A DNA stretch of 49,512 nt, taken from the NCBI GenBank assembly GCA_016649895.1, contig JAENWR010000014.1, positions 1 to 49,512 of the forward strand. The letters are read 5' to 3'. The position numbers and the translations under genes are program-made. How positions within the stretch are numbered: the first letter of the stretch is position 1; each line of letters begins with the position of its first letter. Below are positions 17,159 through 24,821 of this stretch, piece by piece. This stretch comes from Acidimicrobiia bacterium. Its GTDB lineage: Bacteria; Actinomycetota; Acidimicrobiia; Acidimicrobiales; SKKL01. A model generated the notes under the pieces. It was not told the origin of the DNA. It made no database searches and was given only the letters and a program-made list of their open reading frames with translations.

Positions 17159-18291
17159 TGGGCACGACCGCCGAGGAGCTGCTGGTCCACGTGCTGGCCC
17201 TCGCCTCGGCGCAGGCGCGCGAGCTCGCCGCCGAGCGCGAGGCCCGTCGCCAAGAGCAGGCGTTGATCCGCTCGGGCCAGGTGCTGTCGGCGGCTCTCGA
17301 CCTCGACGACGTGCTCCCCGTCATCCTCCGCGAGCTGCGCCACGTGGTGTCGTACGACACCGCGTCGGTGCAGGAGCGGCGCGGTGACGAGGTGGTCATC
17401 GTCGGCGGTGAGGGGATCGACCTCGACGTCTTCGAAGGGCACGGGTTCGACGTGCTCGACGGCGGCACCCCGAACGGCGATGTGCTCAAGGGGGCACGGC
17501 CGGTGATCGTGTCCGACATCCTCGCCGAGCACCCGTACTGGAACTTCCCGCACCCGGCCCACCTCGACTCGGGGGTGCGGTGCTGGATGGGGGTGCCGCT
17601 GCTCCTCGGCGGTGAGTGCACGGGCATGCTCACGCTCGACTCCTACACGCCCGACTTCTACACCGACGAGCACGCCCGCATGGCGCTGGCCTTCGCCTCA
17701 CAGGCCGCGGTGGCCCTGGGCAACGCCCGCTCGTTCGACGCGTTGCGGTCGCGCATGGCCGAGGTCGAGGCGCTCCAAGAGGGGCTGCGCGAGCAGGCGA
17801 CGCGCGACCCGCTCACCGGGCTCCACAATCGCCGTCACCTGATGCAGTGCCTCGAGCGGGAGGTGATCGCATCCGCAGCGGAGGGCTCGCACCTGTCGGT
17901 GGCGCTCATCGACGTCGACCACTTCAAGGCCGTCAACGACACCTACGGCCACGCCATCGGCGACCAGGTGCTCGCCGACGTCGCCCAGCTCCTCGCATCG
18001 CAGGTGCGCGAGACCGACGTGGTGTGCCGCTACGGCGGCGAGGAGTTCGTCGTGCTGATGCCGGCCACGACGGCGGACGAGGCGGCACGGCGAGCCGACC
18101 GCTGGCGGCGCGCCGTCGCGTCGCTCGACTCGCCCGCGGCCCCGGGACACGCGCACCTCACCGTGTCGGTGGGGATCGCGGTCGCCCCGCTGCACGCGTC
18201 CATGGGCGACGGTCTGCTGCGCGCCGCCGACGAGGCGATGTACGCGGCGAAGAGCGGCGGGCGCGACCGCGTGGTGGTGGCCGAGGCCTGA
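17158..18291 (+). CDS. GAF domain GGDEF diguanylate cyclase
   Basis: A 377-residue protein. The ATG overlaps the exchanger gene stop by 1 base. An N-terminal helix is followed by a GAF domain (about 45-195; SGQVLSAALDLDDVLPVILR, VRCWMGVPLLLGGECTGML), then a GGDEF domain (about 215-375; RDPLTGLHNRRHLMQ, ALIDVDHFKAVNDTYGH, active site RYGGEEF). The GGEEF form is active in most enzymes. No RxxD inhibitory site is evident before the motif. It should make cyclic di-GMP in response to a small ligand bound by GAF. It is last in the sigma/transport operon, which is an unexpected coupling. Confidence 0.92.
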   Translation: MGTTAEELLVHVLALASAQARELAAEREARRQEQALIRSGQVLSAALDLDDVLPVILRELRHVVSYDTASVQERRGDEVVIVGGEGIDLDVFEGHGFDVLDGGTPNGDVLKGARPVIVSDILAEHPYWNFPHPAHLDSGVRCWMGVPLLLGGECTGMLTLDSYTPDFYTDEHARMALAFASQAAVALGNARSFDALRSRMAEVEALQEGLREQATRDPLTGLHNRRHLMQCLEREVIASAAEGSHLSVALIDVDHFKAVNDTYGHAIGDQVLADVAQLLASQVRETDVVCRYGGEEFVVLMPATTADEAARRADRWRRAVASLDSPAAPGHAHLTVSVGIAVAPLHASMGDGLLRAADEAMYAAKSGGRDRVVVAEA

Positions 18292-18298
18292 GCGAGGA

Positions 18299-19693
18299 TC
18301 AGTCGCGGTCGGCGAGCCAGAGGTGGAGGGCGGCGGTTGCCCGATGCGGGCGCCAGGCCTCCGACAGTTGCTCGAGCTGCCGGTGGGTGAGCGGTGACCC
18401 GGAGAGGCGGGCTGCGCTACGACGAAGAGCCAGGTCGGTGGCGGGGAACGCATCGGGCTCGCCCAGTCGCAGCGCCAGGTAGTGGGCGGTCCACGGGCCG
18501 AGCCCAGGAACCGAGGTGACGGCAGCGACAAGCGCTTCGAGCGCCTCGCTGCGATCGAAGCGGATCTCGTCCGCGGCGACGGCGGCGGCGAACGAGCGGA
18601 TCGCCCCGGCGCGTGCGGTGGTGAGACCGAGGCCGGCGAGATCGGTGTCGTCGTCGGCGAGCACCTCGGCGTCGGGGAACAGGTGCGTGAGGCCCATGGC
18701 GGCGAGCCCGGGCACTGGCTGGCCGTGCCGGGTGACCAGGCGGGCCGTGATGGTGTTGGCCCCGGCGACGCTGACCTGCTGGCCGATGATGGCCCGCACG
18801 CCCACCTCGAACGGGTCCCACGCCCCGGGAAGCCGAGCACCGGGACGGGCGGTCACCAGCGGACCGACGAGCGGGTCGGTGCTGAGCCGCGCGTGGGCGT
18901 CGTCGATGGGGGAGTCGAGCGCCACCACCCGCCGGATGCGTTGCACCAGGTGGATGAGGCCCTCCCAACGCGGGAGGTGGGCGGTGAGCAGGAGGTGGTC
19001 GGGCCCTCCGGGTCCGACCTCGATGACGGCCGGCAGCCCGTCGACGACGATGGTGCGTCGGTAGATGCCGTCGTCGACGTGCTCCACCCCGGCGATGGCG
19101 CGGTTGCGGAGGTAGCCGACCACGCTCGGCCAGTCGTACGGAGATCGGTGGGGGAGCCGCAGGACGAGCCCGCCGTCGGCCACCAGGCGGTCGGACGACC
19201 GCCTCCGGCTGCGCAGTTCGTTCGGCGTCGAGCGGAACGTCGACGCCATGGCGCGGTTGAACTGGCGGACGCTGCCGAACCCCGACGCGAAGGCCACGTC
19301 GGTGACCGACAGGTCGGTGTCGTCGAGGAGGCGCCGGGCGAAGTGGGCGCGCCGCGACCGTGCCAGTTCGTCGGGGGTGACCCCGAGGTGCTCGACGAAG
19401 AGGCGGCGCAGGTGGCGGGGCGACACGGCCACCCTGCGCCCGAGGTCGGCCTCGGCGGCGTCGTCGAGGAGGCCGTCGACGATGAGCTGGACCGCCCGGC
19501 AGACGAGCTCGGGACCGGCCCAGCCGGGTGGATCGACGGCCCGGTAGGGGCGACACCGCATGCACGCCCGGAACCCGGCCGCTTCGGCTGCCGCCGAGGA
19601 GTCGTAGGTGCGCACGTTGCGTGGGTGGGGCCGCGCCGAGCAGTGGGGGTGGCAGTAGATGCCGGTGGTGACGACGGCGGAGACGGATGGCAC
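18299..19693 (-). CDS. alkA: Ada-type Zn domain / AraC HTH / AlkA DNA-3-methyladenine glycosylase
   Basis: A 464-residue fusion from GTG 19693 (other starts up to 19735 are possible). Domains: Ada zinc domain (residues 5-60; GIYCHPHC and FRACMRCRP give the four cysteines, the first of which accepts methyl groups from phosphotriesters in Ada), AraC-type helix-turn-helix (70-165; VTDVAFASGFGSVRQFNRAM), AlkA N-terminal domain (about 175-285) and the helix-hairpin-helix glycosylase domain (290-464; VRAIIGQQVSVAGA, SVPGLGPWTAHYLALRL, with catalytic Asp in FPATDLAL). It senses alkylation and excises alkylated bases. It is divergent from ogt across an inverted repeat, so it may regulate both genes. 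Confidence 0.9.
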   Translation of the reverse strand: MPSVSAVVTTGIYCHPHCSARPHPRNVRTYDSSAAAEAAGFRACMRCRPYRAVDPPGWAGPELVCRAVQLIVDGLLDDAAEADLGRRVAVSPRHLRRLFVEHLGVTPDELARSRRAHFARRLLDDTDLSVTDVAFASGFGSVRQFNRAMASTFRSTPNELRSRRRSSDRLVADGGLVLRLPHRSPYDWPSVVGYLRNRAIAGVEHVDDGIYRRTIVVDGLPAVIEVGPGGPDHLLLTAHLPRWEGLIHLVQRIRRVVALDSPIDDAHARLSTDPLVGPLVTARPGARLPGAWDPFEVGVRAIIGQQVSVAGANTITARLVTRHGQPVPGLAAMGLTHLFPDAEVLADDDTDLAGLGLTTARAGAIRSFAAAVAADEIRFDRSEALEALVAAVTSVPGLGPWTAHYLALRLGEPDAFPATDLALRRSAARLSGSPLTHRQLEQLSEAWRPHRATAALHLWLADRD

Positions 19694-19733
19694 CACACGA
19701 GTGTGGCCCGAGAGATCGCGTATCATCAGACAC

Positions 19734-19763
19734 ATCCGGACACGGGTGGGAGTGTGTCCGGAT
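19734..19763. promoter_or_regulatory. Inverted repeat between alkA and ogt (candidate Ada-type operator)
   Basis: ATCCGGACAC (19734-19743) and GTGTCCGGAT (19754-19763) are perfect 10-bp arms around a 10-base spacer. The site lies in the 105-bp divergent region between the Ada/AlkA-type gene and the methyltransferase gene, 35-64 bases before the ogt ATG. Ada and AraC-type activators bind such regions; control of both genes from here is inferred. If the upstream ATG at 19735 were the true alkA start, the site would overlap its leader. Confidence 0.45.
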
Positions 19764-19798
19764 CCGGCGAGCGACCACCGGCCGATGAGGGCAGGATC

Positions 19799-20302
19799 AT
19801 GATCGTGATGTCCACCGCAACCGCTCCGCCCCACGCCCGCCACTTCGACGTCCTGCCGTCGCCGATCGGATCGATCCTGGTGGTCGCCACCGACGACTCC
19901 GTGTGCGGGATCTACGTTGCCGATCACGAGCGGGCGCCGTTGCCGGCGCCGGGCTGGACCCGCGGGTCGGCCCTGCTCGACGACGCCACGTCCCAGCTGG
20001 CCGAGTACTTCGCCGGCGACCGGCGCACCTTCGACCTGCCGCTCGACGCGCACGGCACGGAGTTCCAGCGCCAGGTGTGGGCGGCACTCTGCGACGTGTC
20101 GTACGGCGAGGTGGCGAGCTACGGCGACATCGCGGTGGCGGTCGGCCGACCGACCGCGGTGCGCGCGGTGGGCAGCGCCAACGGGCGCAACCCGATCTCG
20201 ATCGTGGTGCCGTGCCACCGGGTGATCGGCAGCAACGGCACGCTCACCGGTTACGGATGGGGTGTCGAGCGCAAGAGGTGGCTGCTCAACCTCGAGAGGT
20301 GA
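19799..20302 (+). CDS. ogt: Methylated-DNA--[protein]-cysteine S-methyltransferase
   Basis: A 167-residue protein with the active-site motif PCHRVIG (Cys accepts the O6-methyl or O4-methyl group from guanine or thymine), the helix-turn-helix segment VSYGEVASYGDIAVAVGRP and the arginine finger helix AVRAVGSANGRNP. It is a single-turnover suicide repair enzyme. GAGGGCAGG precedes ATG 19799; ATG 19808 is an alternative. Pairing with the divergent Ada-like glycosylase forms an adaptive-response module. Its last 17 bp overlap the convergent nitroreductase gene, both stops falling in the CCTCGAGAGG palindrome area. Confidence 0.95.
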   Translation: MIVMSTATAPPHARHFDVLPSPIGSILVVATDDSVCGIYVADHERAPLPAPGWTRGSALLDDATSQLAEYFAGDRRTFDLPLDAHGTEFQRQVWAALCDVSYGEVASYGDIAVAVGRPTAVRAVGSANGRNPISIVVPCHRVIGSNGTLTGYGWGVERKRWLLNLER

Positions 20303-20771
20303 TGCGGAACACCGGGAAGTCGGGGGCGACGGCCAGCAGCTCGGCGTCGGTCGAGTGCTTGTCGAGGCCGTCGAAGAACCGCCCCACCTCCCACCACCAG
20401 CGCACGAGGTACTCGCGCAGCACGGGGACCTTCTCGCTGTCGGCCACCTCGATCGCGGTGAACTGCTCGGTGCGCCGGCCGATGCGGAGCTCGCCCTGAA
20501 GCGCCACCCGCAGGTTGCGTACCCACTGCGTGTGCCCGCGAGGTGCGACGAGGAACCGCTGGTCTCCCAGGTCGAGTGGGTTGACCACGGTGGTGCGCCA
20601 CTCGCCGGAGGTGCGGCCCCGCACGGCCAGCGTGCGAGCCCCGGCGAGGCTCACACCACGGCGGACGAGCCAGCCCATGACCGGCTGGAACAGCCGATCG
20701 GCGCGGGTCGGACGGATGTTGCGAGGGGTGGCGGCGAGGGCCGTGGCATCTCCTGGGATCGACGCTCTCAA
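20286..20771 (-). CDS. Nitroreductase/deazaflavin-dependent oxidoreductase (DDN) family protein
   Basis: A 161-residue protein from TTG 20771 (TTGA overlap with the preceding stop; no ribosome site is seen, and the strong promoter just upstream leaves little or no leader). The DDN-like split-barrel core is visible: RTLAVRGRTSGEWRTTVVNP, LGDQRFLVAPRGHTQWVRNLR, then GRRTEQFTAIEV. Members bind F420 or FMN and reduce nitroaromatics, quinones or enones. The N-terminal helix with RADRLFQPVMGWLVRRG is typical. It has its own operator-covered promoter (20774-20817), so it is probably TetR-controlled. Confidence 0.85.
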   Translation of the reverse strand: MRASIPGDATALAATPRNIRPTRADRLFQPVMGWLVRRGVSLAGARTLAVRGRTSGEWRTTVVNPLDLGDQRFLVAPRGHTQWVRNLRVALQGELRIGRRTEQFTAIEVADSEKVPVLREYLVRWWWEVGRFFDGLDKHSTDAELLAVAPDFPVFRITSRG

Positions 20772-22293
20772 CCGAGAGCACTGCTCACAGTATGTGTGAG
20801 CAGTGCTCTCGTGTCAACCCTCGCGACCCGAACGGGCGGATAGCTCGGAGGACGGTCGCCCTCGGGCCGTTCGTCGAACATGACGATGGTGCCGGCCTCG
20901 TCGAACAGCTCCCCCTCGATCGAGTCGAGCTCGCCCGGCAGGTAGCGGCGGGCGCCGTTCGTGTAGCGGTACATGCCGTACACCTCCTCGTTCTCGGCCC
21001 GAGGATCGCGAGCGTCGGGTCCCACCAGATCTCGGTGACGTCGTCGGCGGCTTGGTAGTCGGGCCACGGCCACAGCCCCTCGCCGTATGACACGGCGAAC
21101 TGGGTCTGGAAGCCCGACACCGGCTCGAACGAGAACAGGCCGTCGCGGAAGGTCTCGGGGGTGAGCTCCTCGCCGAGGTGCCAACTGACCAAGTTGCCCT
21201 CGCGCTGGGTGATGTCGGGGTCGACCGGCGGCAGCAGCAGCGACAGGCCGAAGGCGTTCTCCCACTGGACCGGGTCGTACTGCCGAGCGAAGGCGGGAAA
21301 GTCGAGGAAGGAGAAGCCGGTCATCACCCACTCCGGGTAGTAGTCCTGGGCGGTGGCCTGCTGGGTGAGGTAGATCGGCATGTAGGGGTCGCCGCCGAAC
21401 ACCACGCTGGTGACCCCGGCCTCCTTCAGGCGGCCGATGATGACCACCGCGTCCTCTTCGAGGGTGGCCCCGGTGCCGAAGATGTAGGAGATGTTCGTGG
21501 CCAGGTCGATGTCGAGCTCGTCGACCTTGGAGAGGAAGTGGTCGGTGCCCTGCTTGTAGGCGCCGTCTGCCGTCTCGTACCAGATGAGGCCGAAGGAGCG
21601 CTCCCTGGTGGCCAGCTCGGGATCGCCGGCGAACTCGGCCGGCCGATCGCCCAGGCGCTCGTCGAGGTACTGGGCGATGATCTCGTAGCCCTGGGTGGAG
21701 GCCATGGTGCCCGACCACACGTAGGGAGCCCACTCGTCGTACTGGTCCTGGGGCTGGTTGTCGGTGCAGAAGCAGATGACCCCGCGTGCCGCCATCTCGT
21801 CGGCGAACGCATTGGTGCCGCCGGGGTCGCCGATGACGGCGAAGGCGCCGATCTCCTCGGCGATGCGGATGGCATCGGCGCGGGCGGCCACCTCGTCGTT
21901 GCCGGCGCCGGTGGCGTCCTCCTCCTCGTACACGGCCACCACGATCTCGTCGGCGGTGACGCCTCGGTGGGTGGCGCCCCCGTTGTCGGCGCCATCGGGC
22001 CACAGGGGCACGCAGTCGGGTGCGTAGACGCTCGGCACCATGATGCGTCCGGTGTCGGGGTCGCAGTCGGGTGCGTCCATGGGGTCGGCTGCTTCCCACG
22101 CGGCGATGGCGTCGCCGGCCTCGCCGTCGGTGCCGGGCGCCGCGGTCGTGCCGGTCTCGACCTCGGCCTCGGCGTCGCCGTCGTCGCCGCTGGTGATCGC
22201 GCCGACCGCCACGATGAGCGCGATGACCACCAGCACCGCGAGCGCGGGCCAGTAGCGCACCAGCCTCGGCTTGATGCCCTGTTCTTCCCCCAT
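20768..22293 (-). pseudogene. Membrane-anchored type 1 periplasmic binding protein (branched-chain amino acid type), single frameshift
   Basis: ATG 22293 begins a protein of about 508 residues: one N-terminal membrane anchor (WPALAVLVVIALIVAVGAI, about residues 15-33), an acidic/Gly/Thr linker, then a type 1 solute-binding fold (HRGVTADEIVVAVYEEE, IGAFAVIGDPGGTNAFADEM, VTSVVFGGDPYMPIYLTQQA, WWDPTLAIL). There is no permease or ATPase nearby. At the GGG run opposite 20998-21000 the frame changes; adding one G rejoins LAILG with AENEEVYGMYRYTNGARRYL. The C-terminus runs through the nitroreductase promoter, and may really end earlier. It follows the TetR gene by 18 bp, so substrate sensing or export linked to that regulator is possible. 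Confidence 0.78.
20774..20817 (-). promoter_or_regulatory. Promoter covered by a perfect 16-bp inverted repeat (TetR-type operator)
   Basis: On the minus strand TTGACA (20817-20812) is separated by exactly 17 bases from CATACT (20794-20789), a good sigma-70-type promoter reading towards the nitroreductase gene. The arms 20774-20789 and 20795-20810 are a perfect 16-bp inverted repeat with a 5-base centre. Each arm also contains its own 11-bp palindrome (GAGCACTGCTC / GAGCAGTGCTC), so two adjacent dimer sites may be present. A repressor bound here would block the -10 box and spacer. The regulator's identity is unknown; the nearby TetR gene has a different operator sequence. Confidence 0.75.
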
Positions 22294-22311
22294 GTCGATT
22301 GCCCCTGCTTG

Positions 22312-22977
22312 TCAGTCCGTCTCGGTGCGTCGGTTCGGAGAGCGACGGTCGAGCGTGGCGTCGGCGTGGCGCGGCGTGGCCGCAGCCGCGCGCACGACGA
22401 CACGGGCGGCCGCGTGGGCGGCCGTCTCGACATCGGGGAGGTGCCCGCGCCGCAGCGCGAGCGAGAAGTGGTTGACCACGCCCTGGTTGGTGTGGGCGAT
22501 GACGAGGGGGTCCTCGTCGGCGCGGATCGAGCCGTGCGCCTGGCCGGCCCCGACCACCTCGACGGTGTCGAGGGCATGGACGTGCGACGACTCGCCGAGG
22601 AGGTCGCCATACCGGGCGTCGGCGATCTGGGTCTGGATCAGGTGGTAGAGGTTCCAGTGCTCGTCGATGAAGCGAACCGACACCTCGGTGCCGACGTACA
22701 GGCGGTCGAGCGGCTCGTCGATCGATTCGGTCGCCGCCACCTGGGTGGCCCGCAGGCGCTCGCGCACGTCGAGGACGATGGCCAGGAGCAGGGCGTCCTT
22801 GCTCTCGAAGTACCAGTAGACGAGGCCCTTGGCCACCCCCGCCGCATCGGCGATGTCGACCATGCGGGTGCCGCCGACGCCACGCTCGAGCAGGAGGCGT
22901 TCGGCGTGTTCGAGCAGCTCGGCGCGGCGGTCGCGCCCCTGACGGGTGAGGACGCGCTCGGATGCGGTCGTCGCCAT
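22312..22977 (-). CDS. TetR/AcrR family transcriptional regulator
   Basis: A 221-residue repressor. The N-terminal helix-turn-helix is clear (LLERGVGGTRMVDIADAAGV, then AKGLVYWYFESKDALL), followed by an all-helical ligand-binding domain. The C-terminal tail is Arg/Thr-rich. Start ATG 22977 has GGGAGGGGG upstream. Two 15-bp palindromes lie 25-60 bases before the start, so it probably represses itself and the co-transcribed substrate-binding protein gene. Ligand unknown. Confidence 0.93.
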   Translation of the reverse strand: MATTASERVLTRQGRDRRAELLEHAERLLLERGVGGTRMVDIADAAGVAKGLVYWYFESKDALLLAIVLDVRERLRATQVAATESIDEPLDRLYVGTEVSVRFIDEHWNLYHLIQTQIADARYGDLLGESSHVHALDTVEVVGAGQAHGSIRADEDPLVIAHTNQGVVNHFSLALRRGHLPDVETAAHAAARVVVRAAAATPRHADATLDRRSPNRRTETD

Positions 22978-23001
22978 CGGACACCCCCTCCCGTCGTCAC
23001 C

Positions 23002-23037
23002 TTGACCTCAGGTCAACCTACCTTGACCCGAGGTCAA
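23002..23037. promoter_or_regulatory. Tandem TetR operator sites, two 15-bp palindromes 21 bp apart
   Basis: TTGACCTCAGGTCAA (23002-23016) and TTGACCCGAGGTCAA (23023-23037) both match TTGACCYSRGGTCAA with perfect outer arms. Their starts are 21 bp apart, two helical turns, which places two dimers on one face of the DNA. They sit directly upstream of the TetR gene. TTGACC within the sites also resembles a -35 box on the minus strand. Autorepression is the simplest reading. Confidence 0.8.
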
Positions 23038-23211
23038 TGTCGAGGGCTCGTTGCCTCAGCTGCGCGATCGTTCGTAGGTGGCGACGAACCCGTCGACGGC
23101 CCAGCCAAGTGAGCGACCGAGCAGAGGGTCGGCAGCGATAGGTCAGCTCGACTGGCGTCAGCCCCGGTCGACCTTGGGAGTAGCTCGACCTGCGGCGGAA
23201 CCAGCAGCGGG

Positions 23212-24660
23212 CTAGCCGAAGTCGATTTCTTGGCCCGGCAGCCGTGGTTCGATCGGGGCTGGCCTGGGGATGTGGTCACGAACTGCTTCTCGAACGACCT
23301 CGGAAGCGAAGTCCACCACTCCTCGCTCAGGGGCGACGATGAACGCTCCCGCGAGCAGTCTCCTGCGGTACTGAGATGCGTGGTCTGCTGTCGCCCCGCC
23401 GAGCCGATCCCGGATGTCGCGGATCCGCGATGGTCCGTCATCGACGGCCATGGCCGCGAGGAACGCCCGATCGGCGCGCGAGAGTCGGGCGATGGCCTGA
23501 TGTTCATCGCTCAGAAGCTCCTCGAGTGCGACATCAAGCTGCCGGCGTACGTGTTCACGCATCCAGGGGGCGGCGATGTCGACGATGCCTCGATCCACGC
23601 TCACGATGATGTCGGCCGCGAGGAGCCGGCCTCGGTACCTGCCAGCGAGGGCGCTGCCGGCTCCCATCCGGTCGCGTATGTCGCTCATTCGAGAGGGTCC
23701 GTCGTCGACGACCATCGCCGCGAGGAACGCCCTGTCGAGGTCGGATAGTTCCTGCAGCGCCGGCTCAATCACAAGGCGGCCGATCCTCTCGTGCGCAGCA
23801 GCGATGCCGACACCGACATCACCGAGCGAGATCACCTGTTCGGTCGGTCGCTGGCGCCAGCTGTGGTAGCCGATTGCCTGGACCAGGAACGGGTAACCGG
23901 CGCTGGCTTCTATGGCTTGCTCGAGCGCGGCGGGCTCGACGGACCGGCCAGCAGCCTTGATGGGCTGGACCAGTGCGTATTCGACGTCATCACGCTCGAG
24001 CGGTCCCAAGTGATGGCGCTCGGCCCGCCGCAGGAAGGTCAGCACGTTGTCCGACAGAAGCGAGGAGACCGCGGTGGGAAGGCCTGCGCCGAGGAAGGCG
24101 ACGTTGCGCTCCTCACGAAAGCAGTGCTGGATCGTGGTGCCGAGCACACGCAGTTCGTTGATGTCGCCGGCGTGCAGCTCATCAACGGTGAGTAGCACTC
24201 CAGTCCCATGCTCGTTGAGGAGCTCGGTGAGATCGGTGAGCGCTCGACGAAGACCGGGTCGGCGCACTGAACCGGTCTCGTTCTCCCAGGCCAGCGCCAC
24301 CGGCCCGACCGCCGCCCCGGTGAAACGGCGCTTTGGTTCGGTGATCTCGAGGTCTCGGGCGAGATAGGGGATGTCGTCGATGATCCGATCGATCAAGCCG
24401 GGGTTGGCCGTCTCTGCGATGACCAACCACCCTCGGTGCCGTGCGGCGTCTTCGATCTCGTTGATCAGCACGGTCTTGCCCGCGCCCCGGGCACCCGTGA
24501 GGAATGTGGCTCGGCCAGGTGCTCCGGGTCCCGCGTCGAGCGCTTCGACCACCTCCCCCACCACAGGGGCTCGCCCTGCGAGGACCGGCGGCGGCATTCC
24601 GAACGTCGGCCGGAAGGGGTTGGACTTCGGCTCCACGTTGGACAGATCGTCCAGGCTCAT
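23212..24660 (-). CDS. AAA-type ATPase with duplicated C-terminal winged-helix-like module
   Basis: A 482-residue protein. Walker A GARGAGKT (56-63) and Walker B GVLLTVDELH (D160, E161) mark an archaeal-ATPase/STAND-like P-loop domain, with a strand AFLGAGLPT as sensor region. Residues 305-373 and 394-463 are two copies of one module; each starts with DRAFLAAM.VDDGPSR and continues DIRDR.G, YR.RLLA and a final strand with (I/V)VDFA or IVDIA. The modules look like winged helices that could bind DNA or a partner. GGAG precedes ATG 24660 at good spacing. The gene lies downstream of the macroglobulin gene but has its own 161-bp upstream region. It may be a switch ATPase; no partner is evident. 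Confidence 0.78.
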   Translation of the reverse strand: MSLDDLSNVEPKSNPFRPTFGMPPPVLAGRAPVVGEVVEALDAGPGAPGRATFLTGARGAGKTVLINEIEDAARHRGWLVIAETANPGLIDRIIDDIPYLARDLEITEPKRRFTGAAVGPVALAWENETGSVRRPGLRRALTDLTELLNEHGTGVLLTVDELHAGDINELRVLGTTIQHCFREERNVAFLGAGLPTAVSSLLSDNVLTFLRRAERHHLGPLERDDVEYALVQPIKAAGRSVEPAALEQAIEASAGYPFLVQAIGYHSWRQRPTEQVISLGDVGVGIAAAHERIGRLVIEPALQELSDLDRAFLAAMVVDDGPSRMSDIRDRMGAGSALAGRYRGRLLAADIIVSVDRGIVDIAAPWMREHVRRQLDVALEELLSDEHQAIARLSRADRAFLAAMAVDDGPSRIRDIRDRLGGATADHASQYRRRLLAGAFIVAPERGVVDFASEVVREAVRDHIPRPAPIEPRLPGQEIDFG

Positions 24661-24686
24661 CAGGTCTCCAAAGTGCTACCCGTGTT

Positions 24687-24756
24687 ATGTCGTGTTCAAA
24701 GTTCTATCACGTCAGGAGACGATAACTCTGCCATGTTGTGTTCACATCTCTATCAC
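24687..24756. promoter_or_regulatory. Imperfect direct repeats in the ATPase upstream region
   Basis: Two 24-base segments, 24687-24710 and 24733-24756, agree at 20 of 24 positions; both contain TGTGTT/CGTGTTCA and end in TCTATCAC. They start 46 bp apart in the 161-bp gap before the ATPase gene, a stretch distinctly less GC-rich than its surroundings. They are candidate regulator sites or promoter duplications; no regulator can be named. Confidence 0.45.
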
Positions 24757-24821
24757 CACTGGGTCATAGAGCGAGAGCGCCATGTGTCGCTTCTGGTGGC
24801 GAGCGATGCAACGGCCATCGG

